Source: Erodium maritimum
Lineage: Eukaryota; Streptophyta; Magnoliopsida; Geraniales; Geraniaceae
Assembly: GCA_963921825.1 (NCBI GenBank)
Contig: OY997591.1
Location: forward strand, 16,053,515-16,117,514
Direction: 5' to 3'
Length of the DNA: 64,000 nucleotides
A program made the translations under genes and the position numbers. Shown here one piece after another: positions 11,941-23,535 of the stretch (positions are counted from its first letter, which is position 1; each line of letters opens with the position of its first letter). Below the pieces are notes generated by a model. It did not search any database. It saw nothing but the letters and a program-made list of their open reading frames with translations, and was not told the DNA's origin.

Positions 11941-12639
11941 CTACGCTAACGGGGCAGATCCAACTGACGCTACTACTCCTCCCCAGTGCATGCCACCCTG
12001 CTGAAACTGTGGCTGAAATGACCCAGAGACCCTCTGCCTCCTCGTATCACGTCCCTCGGACGGCCTTAGAAACCCACTCGGCCTAGGCCGGATATCCCGC
12101 GCTTTGGCGGTCTCTCGAAAATGTCTCTCAACAGCTAATGCCTGATCTACCAGCGTGGAGTACACCTCAGTCCTCAGGGCAATAATCTGATCTACAATCG
12201 ATGGAATGAGCCATCTCTCGAATCGCCTGCAACGACTCTCCTCAGTCTGCACCATCTCAGGTGCGAAGCGGGACAAGGATAAGAGCCTCGCCGCATACTC
12301 AGAAACGGTCATCCCTCTCTGCCGCAGCTCCAGGAACTGTTGGTGCCTATCATCTCGAACAGATCGAGGAAAGTACTGCTCCAGGAACAGTCTACTGAAA
12401 AGCTGGAAGTCATCACCCACTCTCGTCTGCACAGACTGCCACCAATAATATGCCTCACCCTCAAGCTGGAAGGTGGAGAAACAGACTCTCAGACGTCCCT
12501 CAGATACCCCATAAGTGTCAAGGTTGCGGGTAATCCGCTCCAACCATTGTGCAGCTGTCTCGGAGTATGATCCTCTAGAAAACATAGGTGTACCCAACCT
12601 ACGAAAATCCCTGAGAGCCTGGGCCGTGTGGCTGTCCAT
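11941..12639 (-). pseudogene. Gypsy Gag capsid-like protein
   Basis: 232-residue frame of the retrotransposon Gag family. It includes the typical segments WLERITRNLDTYGV, FQLEGEAYYWWQ, FSRLFLEQYFP and MTVSEYAARLLSLSRFAPEM. This is the capsid-forming part of the element polyprotein. It is separated from the Gag N-terminus (12968-12711) and from the zinc knuckle (11816) by frame disruptions. The protein is closely related to the Gag at 33881-35060 and keeps tryptophans and an arginine that are stop codons there. Confidence 0.88.
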
Positions 12640-12710
12640 CTGGCTGGCCTCTCGGTAGTGACTGCGTCTACTGTAGGCACAAATTCTGGTGCCGGTGCAG
12701 CAGCCCCCTG

Positions 12711-12968
12711 CTAAGCGCTGAGCGCTGCTAGTACTGCACGAACCACCTCATCAATAGGGGCCGGTTGAGTCGGCTCTATGACAGGAGAAACTCTAGGAGG
12801 TGACCCTGGAGGTCCGCCCTCAAAACTCTGGTGCTCTGTGGAAGCAGCACCCTGGGCGTTCGCTGCCCCTGCTATCCCGACAACTGGTGCCTGACTCTGC
12901 CCCACAGCTGGGCGGCTCCTGGTACCCCTCGGGATATAAACACGTGACATCTCGTATACTCGCTGCAT
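12711..12968 (-). pseudogene. Gag N-terminal segment of the short-LTR element
   Basis: 85-residue frame beginning MQRVYEMSRVYIPRGTRSRP, followed by a low-complexity region and ending in a VVRAVLAALSA segment. It aligns with the start of Gag in the large element (MQRVYDMTPTYVPRGT). It is cut off from the rest of Gag by a stop near 12711. Confidence 0.75.
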
Positions 12969-14156
12969 TTAAAACATATATGTTCATAATTCAATTAAAC
13001 ACAATCGGTTCGATTTATCATAACAGGACGTTCTCATGCATCTCATAGGGATCCTACTTGGATCGATAATACGTAGTATAGTCATATATAATACTTATAT
13101 AGACAAAGAAGCTCGCACCTTGTGCGTCTCACACATCAGGCAAGCAATTCAAGCAAGCAAATAATTCATCCAACTCCCACAGAAGGCACAGTGTCAACAA
13201 TCACACAATCAATATACTAGACCGGTATATGTCTCGGTCGGGTATCTTCCCATCACGTGGGGTTCAAATCATAACACCACAATTCCACCGGTTATATCCT
13301 TAATTTTTTTCTCATGAGTCTCAACTCTTTTTCATAAATCATGTCGATCTCGCGTCGTTTCAACCCGATTCAGGTGTCCCCGAATCTCGTTGTAACCACT
13401 TGACATCCTCCTATCACGCTCGACTACAGTGGCACCCCTGAGTTAGCCCGCGATAGTACAAAAATTTCAGTTTTATATAAATTTCGGCATGACCCGTTCG
13501 TATTTTCCACTAACCATCCGCTTAAGCGGGACATCCAATCACCAATTTCCCTCAACATTCAGCACCTAAGGTTCCCACAATCATCAAAGTACACTCCACA
13601 GTAAAGTACCGCAGTACCACTCGAGTTTCTACCCTTTATTCAATCGACATCCAATTGGATCATCATTTCAACTTTAATCCTTAAATAACGGTCAAAATCT
13701 TAACCAAGTCAACACTCCAACAAGTCAACACTTTAACAATTTAACACTTCAATAAGTCAAGAAGTCAACACTTCAATAAGTCAACACCTCAATAAGTCAA
13801 TCATGGAACGAATCAACCAAGGCCGTAACACACTCAACAAATGACTTACTCAACAACCAATTTGTAACGGCTCGATCATTGCTCGTTAACCCAATACCGA
13901 TCTCAACCGTTCGACTTCACCGATCACAGTAACTCACAGCCAATAGGGTAAGGATACCAATCAAGCAATGCAACCATCGTAGTATAAACGTTTCAACCTC
14001 AAACAAACATTGAAACAATCAAGACTCGTGTCGTTCTAACTCTACGCCTCAACTGTTTTCAGCTTGCGTCACTGAGTATCACGACTAGACCACCTAACTC
14101 TACCCACATAATTGACGTCGGTCCGAGGTTTTGAAAACACGTTCAAAATGAAACTA

Positions 14157-14169
14157 GGCTCTGATACCA
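14157..14169 (-). promoter_or_regulatory. Primer-binding site (initiator tRNA-Met)
   Basis: Minus strand TGGTATCAGAGCC, complementary to the 3' end of plant initiator tRNA-Met, 3 bp inside the 5' LTR. It would prime minus-strand DNA synthesis. Confidence 0.9.
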
Positions 14170-14172
14170 AAT

Positions 14173-14347
14173 TGTCACGCCCTAAATCTGATTTTTGAGC
14201 TGACCCAAGAATTCAACTCTCTTTTTCTTTTTTTCTTTTTTTTGATTTTCCTTTTTGTTTCGCCCTCGTTTAAATTTTTCGCTCCGCTTTCCAACCCCGT
14301 CGTCTTAAAAACGTCACTTTAGACCAATCAAATTTCAGGTCTTTACA
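14173..14347 (-). repeat. 5' LTR of the short-LTR Gypsy element
   Basis: 175 bp. On the minus strand it begins TGTAAAGACC and ends AGGGCGTGACA, both very close to the termini of the 2.6-4.0 kb LTRs in this window. A purine-rich tract occupies the middle. Confidence 0.9.
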
Positions 14348-14352
14348 GAACT

Positions 14353-15107
14353 CTTAGAAATAAAGGAGTGTTTATATTCATGCACCCTTAGTCTACACCG
14401 ATAGTAAAAGTTAGTGTGACGATTGATTAGATGATTACATTTTATAACATGAGACTTGAGTATATCTCAAACTACCAAAAGTAACCTTAGTCCTATAACC
14501 ATGAAACTATCATAATATTTATGTTTGCAGATTCATGTCCTCACAATCGAACACCATTCTTAACAAGATAATAATAAAGGTCAGGCTCATGTATGAATAT
14601 GTATATAAGGATAGAGTGAAGCGGAGAGTTCAAGATCTGGGTTTGTCACCGAATTTGGTCTCTATTAGGGTTTTTGCAATGGTTTGATATACGAAGAAGA
14701 TGGGTCTGAGTTAGAAAAGGAATGAGTTGAGGAAGGAAGCCTGTGGTGGCGATGAGCTCTAGTTCGTCGCAGATGGAGACACGATCTCGTCATAGAGCTT
14801 TGGTTCATGGAAGGCGTGGAGTTATGGTTCTCGTCGTGGTGGCATTGATGTAATAAAATATTTTTCATCATTATATTAAACGAGATATGTATTGATATGA
14901 TTCAAAACTCACAAGATTGCTGTCAAAAATAAAACTATAAAGAGAAGCATTGATAAGAATTGTGGTCAAAACTACAAAGAAAGAGAAGCATTGCTAAGAA
15001 TATATATGATTCAAAGATTGTTACTGATAGACGGCCAAACTGCATATAGAAGACAAATATTTGGGCAATCAATTGAAGAAGAAGGCATATCTCAATGAAA
15101 TAAAAGA
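14353..15107. other. Duplicated 3' flank of the germin-like gene, with an insertion
   Basis: Parts of this stretch (about 14460-14497 and 14885-15107) match the sequence downstream of the intact germin-like gene (about 24530-24806) in the same orientation. About 390 bp between them (14498-14885) are absent from the other copy. No gene is seen. Confidence 0.55.
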
Positions 15108-15111
15108 ATGG

Positions 15112-15371
15112 CAAGTCTAGGTATAGGTGGTCTAGAAGTTGGATTTGAGAGTCTTCACAGTACCCTTGTTCAACCGAAATTCCTTGGCAAGAAAGTCACT
15201 AGGAATGTTCGATTTGGAGCCGAAAACAGCGTTGGCAAGAGTGATAGCCCCAGGGTTCTGGCTACTCAGTGCGGCAATAACAACGGCATTCCCAAGGCCC
15301 ACAATGCGCTGGAAATGAACCAGCCTTATGGGGAACACAAACACATCACCCATGTGAAGAACCCTAGTGAG
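15112..15371 (-). pseudogene. Truncated germin-like protein pseudogene
   Basis: The minus-strand frame matches the last about 78 residues of the germin-like protein at 24807-25552, including [14 protein letters not shown] and the C-terminal LKSNF. The 5' two thirds, with germin box 1 and the signal peptide, are missing. Homology stops exactly where a Harbinger-type element begins (15372). With the shared 3' flank this is a segmental copy, not a retrocopy. Confidence 0.88.
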
Positions 15372-16301
15372 GAGCATCGCGAAACAATTCGGACAACTTT
15401 GAATTTGCATGGCAATGTAGAAATAGATGACCGGTTTGTAGATATTTTTTCCGCCATGTACCTTTTGTTTCAAAAAATATAATGAACGGATTTTCGATTT
15501 CTCATTTTCCAATATTTGAACATTATTCGAGGAATAATGGCTGCCAAGTCGTCCCTACACGTCGCAACGGACTCCTCCCTCCCTATAAAAGCCCGCTTAC
15601 TCCTTCATTTGACTCACAAACTTCTCTCTAATCCTCTCCGCATTCATACATTTCATCCCCTCTATTTTTTCTCCAAAGAATGAGTTCGTCGGTTGGTGGC
15701 CCCTTATGGTCTGTTGAGGAAGAAATGCATCTCATGATCATGTGGCTAGAGCATGCTGAGGTCGGTGGGAAATTATTGGGAGAAACTTTACCTCAATTTC
15801 TTAGCTTTAGAAGACAAAGAGTTTCCTAAACGAACGCATAAACAAGTCAAGGATCATTGAGGCAATAACAACCAGAAGTACAAGCACTTTGATGAAATCT
15901 ATCGGGACCATGTCAAATATCAAAAAAGAGAAACCAAAGAAGGAGATGGAGGACGATTACGAAGAGAAACATGAGAAAATAACAAAATATACTTGGTGGA
16001 ACTTCCTCAAAGATCAATCGAAATGACGTATCTACATTGGCGCGATTGAGTAGTTGAACTATCTTATATTTGTTTAAATGTCATTTCTTTAAACATTGTC
16101 TTTCCTTGCTCGTAAAAAAATCCGTAATCTGTTTTGGCATTCTTTTGAAAATTATTTAAATTGAAAAAATAGCTAACCAGTAGCTGATGGTTTACCACTA
16201 TAAAGGTAGCGATAACATATAGTGGTTTTGTAGAGAGAGAAAGTTAAAAAAGCTCTAACTAGCTATTGCCACTAGCTAGTGGTTTGCTACTGTGTATGCT
16301 C
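15372..16301 (+). mobile_element. PIF/Harbinger-type element, copy 1
   Basis: It starts GAGCATCGCGAAAC and ends, as reverse complement, GAGCATACACAGTAGC; GAGCAT termini occur in plant Harbinger/Tourist elements. A second copy lies inverted at about 43638-44481 and its homology ends at the same GAGCATCGCG border. The right end is followed by TAA, a typical target, but the left flank gives no matching duplication; the left junction abuts the germin pseudogene. It carries a broken Myb/SANT-like frame and no transposase. Confidence 0.6.
15680..16024 (+). pseudogene. Myb/SANT-like (NAM-associated) ORF of Harbinger type, broken
   Basis: The start codon at 15680 opens a frame beginning MSSSVGG with the core LWSVEEEMHLMIMWLEH. 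This matches the Myb/SANT-like accessory proteins of plant PIF/Harbinger elements, which act with the DDE transposase in DNA binding. A frameshift after VGG and a stop replacing a tryptophan after QVKDH break it. Later segments (KYKHFDEIYRDHVKYQK) remain recognisable. Confidence 0.65.
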
Positions 16302-16640
16302 TAACACACTCATTCACCTTTGGTATGGGAGGTTACTCTTCGCTCAAAGCTCAATTGTTGCACCCTGTAGAACACTAAGCTTTTCTATCAACTCAGCCAT
16401 TGAAGGTTAGCATTCGCGTTGTTCCCAACCTTTATTGCACAAGGCTCCTGCGTTCTCCAAGGCTTTTCTCTTCCTCCCGTCACGGAGAACCTGTCACGTG
16501 ACCAACATTTTGAAAAAAATGTGATTGTTGACAAAACCAATGGTCAGATTTTATATAAAAATACGAAAAGGACCCAACAGTCAAGTGAAAATTTTAAATA
16601 TATATATATTTTTTATATATAATTACCTAACACCTTCCGT
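16302..16640. other. Intergenic, no gene seen
   Basis: Lies between the Harbinger-type element and LINE-like debris. Open frames are short and unrecognised. Confidence 0.4.
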
Positions 16641-17800
16641 TCATTCCTCACGCGTTCAAACATTTTTTGTATGAAAGAAAGAAATGCATTTATAAAAGAT
16701 GACATGAATTTCGAGATAAGACCAGCGAACCATCAAAAAAGAGTTTAACAAATAAATAGGAAACAAAAACTAAAGCAGTACAAAAGATGGGTCAACCTTG
16801 GAAACCCAAGGTTCATGCCTGACACCCAATTCCTTGGGCCTTGTACCGTCGAATCAGTACTATCGACATGGGAAGCGATATAGCTCCCTAGAATGACGCA
16901 CCAAAAAACCATGCATAACTATAACTATAGAGGAAACATGGCACACCAACAGGACAACAAACCAGCATCCAACCTGGGTGAGTGAAGCCAATGAGCGAGG
17001 ACCTTAGCCCCGATGTTTGAACATTTTCCAGAGGACCTAACAGACTATTGCTATGAATAGGCGAGCCCACCCTAGACCAACATCTACAAAACAAGCGATA
17101 GAGACGAGACTTAAGGATCTAGCACCTTCAAGACTTGAACAATGCCAAAAGGGAAAAGAGAATGCTGATGGCCAACACCAGTAAAGACAATTTTGAACCC
17201 ACAGATCAAATTTGGTAAAATATCGCCCAAGGTCCGACACCCGATCGAGATCTCAAAACTCAATCCTTCATGCGTGTGGCATTGTCTTAAGATAGCACAT
17301 AACAACGACGAGACCACGCACAACCCTATGACTCCAAAAAGAGAAAAAGCATAATCACACTCAAAGTAACCATAGCTCCCAGAGGTCTAGAGACCACTAG
17401 GAAGCAGAACTAGTCCATGCTGATGGAGCATGACGCGAGATCTAGCGCACACGAGTCACCAACGAGAACGGTGGTACGGTGACCCATAGATCTACGTGAA
17501 CCCATAAAATTCACGCGCAATGATCTGCGTGAGTCCCAATAGCCATACACATCAGTGTGGGTCGGAGATGAAAACGATTGAGCGCGATGGAAGGCGGTAG
17601 AGTCTGAGGCAACAACAAAGGAAAAGAGGAGAAGAGTAGGACTTCGATAGCCTCCATGGTTGAGACTTGGAGAGATTAAAGGAAGTTTTCAATGACAGGA
17701 GTAGCTACAAAAGGTCCTATGGTAAGTGGCAGCTAAGTTGAGAGAGTGGAGAATTAAGGTTTCGATTGATTTAGTGTTGTTCAGGGATACTATCCTCACA
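16640..17800 (-). mobile_element. Probable LINE-like retroposon remnant
   Basis: The minus strand ends in a short A-run (T-run at 16662-16667 on the plus strand) after A/T-rich sequence. Its composition resembles the retroposons at 23554-24469 and 60955-62167. Possible degenerate target repeats (TCCTCAC near 16644 and 17794) are too short to be decisive. No domain is visible. Confidence 0.35.
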
Positions 17801-17809
17801 CTTTTAACA

Positions 17810-17826
17810 CCCCCCCCCCCCCCCCC
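17810..17826 (+). repeat. Poly-C tract (17 C)
   Basis: Uninterrupted run of 17 cytosines. Similar runs occur at 39860-39873 (14 C) and 62323-62337 (15 G). Confidence 0.9.
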
Positions 17827-19989
17827 TCACACTCATTGTTTTCACTAAAATCCTCTTTCATTCATTCTCAAATCCCATTCCAACCCAAAATGTCTAGTAC
17901 CAACCCTAACTTAAAGTAGTAGAGAATAAATGGACGATAAACTATGAACCAATAAAATCGAAACGATCAACTAGTGTAATGCATGGGTTTCAAAAAAGTT
18001 ATTTTGTCTTTGCTGTCCCATTGAAGCCTCGTCCTCTCCACTTATAGGTTTTGAACAGTATCATCCCCTAAGGTTGCCGGAACAGTAGCAAGACTGGTTG
18101 TATTATCCTATTCAATAGTATCAAGTACAATCAAGACTTCTCTGAATCATAATGTAAGATTAAAAGAGAGTTTTAAAGGGAGATGTGGAGTATTGTTGTT
18201 CCCCAAAGGATTGGAATGCACCAGAGAAAGAAAATCTAATTCCATAGTTCCTAATAATTGATCATTAATGAGAGGAGAATTTGTCTGTACTACCAACTTA
18301 TGAGAATTTTCTGTACTACAGCAACAGAAAACTCTCTGTTTGTGTGAAGACCACCTTGTTTAAAAGGGTAACAAATTGCAATGTGAAACGTTGGAGTAGG
18401 ATTTTGCAACAAGTGTTGTTGAAAAGAAAAATAAAAAAAAAGGGAAAAGAGAGGTTGGACTGAACTCGGATTGGGCCGAGCCAGTCATGGCCCATACGCG
18501 CGCGCACCCAACCCGGCCCAAGGCCCGGTTACCCCAAACCCTAGCTTTATAAGCCTCAAACGCAAGCCACACGGTCTGTATGGCATTCCGGATCAGATCC
18601 CCAGAGCCCAAAACCCTTCCTTTTAGCTCAATTTGATTCCCACATTTCCTCTTCAAACCTTGATCCATTTCTGAACATTGTTGTGTGTTTTGAGGAGAAG
18701 AACACTTGGTTGAGGAATCTAATTTGTGGTCTTTTGGTGGTTCAAAACCTTGGAACCAAGCTAGGAAAGAAGGAAGAACGTGGACACGAGTTAGAGGAGC
18801 TTTTATCACGCCGGGACCCGAGTGAAGAACGGAGTGGTGACCACCGGGCTTATCATCAGAGTGTTGAGAGGAAGACCTCGAGGTAGGGAAAGTCTTAACC
18901 TCTCGTTTAAATGCTTAGTATGCATGTTAGGCTAATAAAATTGGAAAGGTCCTAGAAATGCCTATAGGATGCGAATAACTAGCATAATTTTCTTTCAATT
19001 ACTAATAACCGGAAGTGTCTAGTTGTGAACGATTAGGATGCCAATCACTAGTGTAATTCGCTTTCAATACTTGGGAATTGTTTGTCTGGTAGAGGAGCCT
19101 TGGCAAAGCCCTCGGATTAGTTGCGTGTTAGGATCACATGCTTGGTTGTTGGTTGCTTAGTGGATAGGCTAATGAGTCTAACGGAACTAGTGGAATTGCA
19201 TATGTGAATGCTCGTTTGAAGGTTTTTATGATTGGTTGATTAAACTCGTACTTGATCGTTGATTGTATTCGAATGATTACTTGATTTACTAAATGGTTGC
19301 TTGGAGCATCGAGTATGACTAGTTGTATCGAGCGGTGCAATCAGGTGATCGATGCCCCGTTGGTTCGAGACTGGTAAGTGAACGGTAAGTTGTGATTGTG
19401 GGATTGATGTGTTGTGGTTATGTGATTCGTGTACTGTGTGTTGTGGTGAATTGGTGATGTGTGAGTTATGTGTGATAATGACTTGGTGGTTGTTGGGATT
19501 GGATTAATTCGTGTTTCGTTTGAGTGCGTTATTCAATTATTAACTGTTTATTATTGAATTGCCCAAGTGTATGCTTCCTATTGGAGTAATACCTTGGTTC
19601 CCGAGGACATAAAATCCTTTGGAGACGTTTCTGAGAATCCCGATGATAAGCGCCCCGAAGGGTTGTTTCCGGTCGCCTCAATGTTATGCGTCTCCTCTGG
19701 ATTTGAGGGAAAATCCGAGAGGACACATCATACGTGGATCGGAGGGTGGAGACTTCATGTGCCACGGCATTGGCTTGTTTACCTATTACCTGTGCTTGTT
19801 GAAACCTATCTTGTTGACTTGCTGTTCACGCGCGTCAGATCTGACGTCTCCTCGCCGGTGAGCTCGCCACGGCGTCAGATCTAGATGCAGAACCTGGAAC
19901 TCGCCCAAGAACCCTTCCCCACACCATCCTGAGCATCCTGCTGCCATCATCACCGTTGACAACCCTCCCTCGAGTCCCGTCGCCGGAGT

Positions 19990-20260
19990 GGAACAGACGA
20001 GCCTAACCCTAGCGCTGGCGAGGCTTGACCCCGGACCGGGCTTGGGCCAGTAATGAGGCGGGCCGTGGGCCTTGGACGAGCCTGGGCCTGGGCAAGGCTT
20101 GGGCCAGACCCAAGACACGGGTCTGGACTCGAGCTGGACCTCGGGTCGGACCTGGTTTGGGCCTCGGGCCTGGACCGGGTTTGAGTTCGGGTCCGGACTC
20201 GGGTTTGGACCGGGTCTGGGTGCGGGTCGGGTTCGGGCTCGGATCCGGGTCAACCCGTTT
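19990..20260 (+). repeat. GC-rich GGGTC/CCGGGT low-complexity tract in the LTR
   Basis: Tract dominated by GGGCCTGG, CGGGTCCGG and related hexamers. A similar tract sits at the corresponding place in the solo LTR at 38150-38390. Confidence 0.75.
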
Positions 20261-21082
20261 TCAAAGAAAATCTTTTTAAAATCAGATTAATTAACTGATT
20301 TAATTAATTTAAGGTGGGCAATTAAAGGATTAATTTAGACATCAAAGGACCTTTGGACAATACCGGAACTGATTGGACATTTTATCTGTCAAACCCAGAT
20401 TGGACTTCGCCCGAGAACTTGGACTTCGCCCGAGAAGACGGAGTTGGCCCGGTCATCAACAGCTAGGAGTATTATTAGAGGAAGACCACAAGGTAGGGAA
20501 AGTACTAACTCCTCGTGCATTTAAATACCTAGTATGCCTATCATGTTAATAAAATCGAAAAGGTCCTAGAACTGCATATAGGATGCGAATAACTAGAACA
20601 ATTGTCTTTCAATTACTAATAACCGGACGTGTCTAGTATGCATGCGTAGGATGTGAATAACTAGTGTAACTCGCTTTCAATACTTGGGAATTGTCGTGCT
20701 GGTAGATGGCCGTGATGAGCCCTAGGATTGTTTGTGTTTGCCTCACATGCTTGGTTGCCTAGCTTCGGATAAGATAAGAGTCTAATACAACTAGCGATTT
20801 TGAATGTTGAATTATGAATGGTTGATTGGTTATTTGAATGAATGCTTGATTGATTGAATGATTGAATGGATGCTTGAATGAATGAAGGATTGAGTGTAAT
20901 TGATTGTGCCAAATGGTACGATCGGGTGGATGGTAGACCGATGGATCGCGATTGGTAAGTTTAACGGTAAGTGTAAAGATATATGGACCCCTTTTGTGTG
21001 TTGTGATGGAATTGTGGTTTGCTAAGTTTCGGTTGTATGATGTGTTGGCGTGTTAGTCTCTTGTGTGTGTTTTGAGAATATT

Positions 21083-21412
21083 GGTTGATCCTGAGAGATA
21101 TTGGTTATGGACCCTGCTAGGCATTGGTTGGTTGATCCTGCGAGATATTGGTTATGGACCCTGCGGGGCATTGATTGGTTAATCCTGCGGGATATTGGTT
21201 GTGGACCCTGCGGGGCATTGATTGGTTAATCCTGCGGGATATTGGTTGTGGACCCTGCGGGGCATTGGTTGGTTAATCCTGCAGGATATTGATTGGAGGA
21301 CCTTGCGGGGCATTGGTTGGTTAATCCTGCGGGATATTGATTGGTGGACCCTGCGGGGCATTAGTTGGTTGATCCTGCGGGATATTGATGGTTTACCCTG
21401 CGGGGAATGGTT
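21083..21412 (+). repeat. 47-bp tandem repeat in the solo LTR, about 7 copies
   Basis: Units alternate a GATCCTGCGGGATATTG half and a GGACCCTGCGGGGCATTG half. The period is about 47 bp with a few substitutions per copy. The open frames across it are artefacts of the periodicity. Confidence 0.9.
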
Positions 21413-22469
21413 ACTCATCGACTCACCCGAGTGTATGCGTCATGCGAGAGCATTACCTTGGTTCCCTATGACATATGGTCCTTTGGGGGCATTTCCAAGA
21501 ATCCCGACGATAAGCGTCCCTCAAGGATTGTTACCGGTAGCCCGATGTATGTGCCTCCTCTGGACCGAGGGAAAATCTGGTATGACACGAATACTCTTGT
21601 GGATCGGAGTATGGGATCCAACATGACACAAAGAGTATTGTGGATCGGAGGGTGGTGACTTCATGTCCCGCTGCATTACTTAAACGCTCTATCTTCTATT
21701 GATTGTTAATAAATGCATTGTTTACTTTATTTTCTATGATTGTTACTGGCTCTTTTAAAGCGTTAAATACCCGTTTTATTCCCGTATTTCAACATCTTCT
21801 TAGTTCTCCGTATCATTGAGGCCCGAACGAAATGGTGAATTTCTATTTGTTAAACTTAAAGACCGTTATCCTTAAGAATGTGATATTGTTCCTATCTTGC
21901 CTATGTTGTAACATCATTTTGATTAAAAGTATTAATTACAATATGTATTGTCATGCTAAAGCTATTTTATTACTAAATTGGAGGTTAAATTGTTTATCTA
22001 TTTTCCCTACTGAGCGTAAGCTCACCCCTATTTGTTTTATTGACTGTTTTTACAGGCGTGCTTGTTGAGTAGTGGACTCGAGGCTCGGGAGCTTCTGTGG
22101 ATCGGAGTGCTTTTGTCTTTAGAGACGATTATGGTCCTATTTTTGGTTGCGAACCTTATGTTTAAAGAATTTATTATGGAACTTTTACTTGAGATATTTT
22201 GATGGAAACTAAACTTAGAGAGTTATAGTGGATTTGAGACACTTTCGTTGTTACATTTTGTATTATTTTCAAGTCACGTCTCGAGTCCGGTCAATATCGG
22301 ATTTGGGGCGTGACAGTTTGTCTCCTTAGTGAGTGTGATATTAAATTCGATGGACTTGGAATTTTCAGACCTGTCTGACTGTGTAGTTAAGGAGTGATGT
22401 GGGACTGTTAAGAATAGAAAGGTTGGACCACAAATATATCCATAGAGCATACATAACATTGAATTCATG

Positions 22470-23380
22470 TTCTTCTAATAGTAATCTTGATTCCTTATAG
22501 TCTTTAAATACTCCTGTGAATGAATCGGAACATAAGCAGCATCAAGAGACACACATGCTAATGAAGAAGGATGGACACGAACTAAAGGCCCAAGATCTGC
22601 AGTGACTGCCTCACAATTTTGTGCACACCAACCCATAATTGGAACTCCATATAAAGCTATCCAAGAAAATTTCCCTCCCTATCTACAAAGCTTTGATTTA
22701 TCCTAGATAATGAATAACCAATGCTTTAACTAACTAGCCTCCTCCTTTAAAGCTTTCTCTTCGACCTCTTCCTCAGGAAAATAGATGAGAACCACTCTAT
22801 TTTCAAGAAATTTTATGATTACATCACTACCTCACTAAGCTTTGAAATCTTCCATGATTGCCTCAACAGGGAAATGTTTATGAAGAATAGATAGATGTCC
22901 CTTATCCAATCAACTTCTATTTTCCTGTCTCATGGTTCTTTTTCTTCCAACGCACATTAGATCTGAAATTCCACTGACCATTGTCTATGCTCCAAGCTAA
23001 CAAAAAGCTTATAGCCTTTCAACACATAACCATTGAATATCTAAATTCCTTTCTGAAAACCTTCTATGGATTTGAAGGAAATGAATCCAAACCATTTTCC
23101 TTTGGAATTGGGGTTAGCTGAGGTCTCCACCTTGATAATCTTCCCACATTCAAGAATTAAATTTTGTAACCAGATATTTGTGGTTCGCGGAGGAAGATTG
23201 TGGACAAACAATCTGAATTCTTCATTTTGAGGTCCATGAAGCTTTTCTTGGTAATCAGTTCTGCCAACACTTGAAGTTTGTTGCGATGCTATGACCAAAG
23301 ATTTCACACGTCTCCCCTCACTATTAATACCATTGATGCGTGTATCTAACTCTCCACTCCTCTTTCAATTGCCCACTTCA
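22470..23380 (-). pseudogene. LINE ORF1-like remnant with RRM
   Basis: The frame 23307-23041 has an RNA recognition motif: RNP2-like LFVHNLPP and RNP1-like KWFGFISF. Further down the minus strand, broken frames contain GYKLFVSLEHRQWS and a WVGVHK segment like those downstream of the RRM in plant L1-type ORF1 proteins. ORF1 binds element RNA. Stops and frameshifts are frequent and no ORF2 follows. A related ORF1 remnant lies at 62560-63901. Confidence 0.6.
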
Positions 23381-23535
23381 AAGCCTGGAGGAGGACCGAT
23401 CAATGAAGATGAATCCATTAATGAGCTTTATACCGAAGAACTAAGAAGATGCACAGTAGCTACAATGTAGCTCTAGAGAGAAAAAAAGATATGACAAATT
23501 GGATGTCTTTAAAATGTTCATTTTAGAAGCCACAA

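Larger units (their letters stand above)
8342..14347 (-). mobile_element. Ty3/Gypsy retrotransposon with very short LTRs
   Basis: Minus-strand element bounded by LTRs at 14173-14347 (5', 175 bp) and 8342-8498 (3', 157 bp), both TGT...ACA in element orientation. It is flanked by a perfect 5-bp target duplication, GAACT (8337-8341 and 14348-14352). A tRNA-iMet-type primer-binding site adjoins the 5' LTR and a polypurine tract adjoins the 3' LTR. Gag is recognisable. Pol is reduced to scraps: a protease-region trace near 11450, a trace matching the segment between protease and RT near 11200, and two integrase pieces (about 10610 and 8520-8870). The RT and RNase H are deleted, and about 1.7 kb of unrelated sequence separates the integrase pieces. 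It could only have moved in trans. Confidence 0.9.
18338..22320 (+). mobile_element. Solo LTR of a long-LTR Ty3/Gypsy family, with target duplication
   Basis: The LTR runs from TGTGAAGACC (18343) to GGGGCGTGACA (22315) and is flanked by a perfect 5-bp duplication GTTTG (18338-18342 and 22316-22320). No internal domain is present. Its start matches that of the solo LTR at 37372. At 3973 bp it is longer than its relatives because a LTR core segment occurs twice: GAGGTAGGGAAAG landmarks at 18875 and 20487, and a CCGATGATAAGCGCCC-type block at 19635 and 21505. The second half restarts upstream of a GC-rich tract, as expected from unequal LTR recombination. A TTTATAA box lies near 18546. Confidence 0.88.

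Noticed and set aside
15108..15482. 124-codon plus-strand frame
   Set aside because: Antisense shadow of the germin-like pseudogene, running on into the Harbinger-type element.
20025..20290. Gly/Pro-rich frames on both strands
   Set aside because: Produced by the CCGGGT low-complexity tract in the solo LTR.
21083..21412. Possible CRISPR-like array
   Set aside because: Units are directly adjacent without unique spacers, in a plant LTR; it is a minisatellite.
21179..21418. Repetitive frame with Q-S-I-S-R-R-I-N-Q-type units
   Set aside because: An artefact of the 47-bp tandem repeat inside an LTR.
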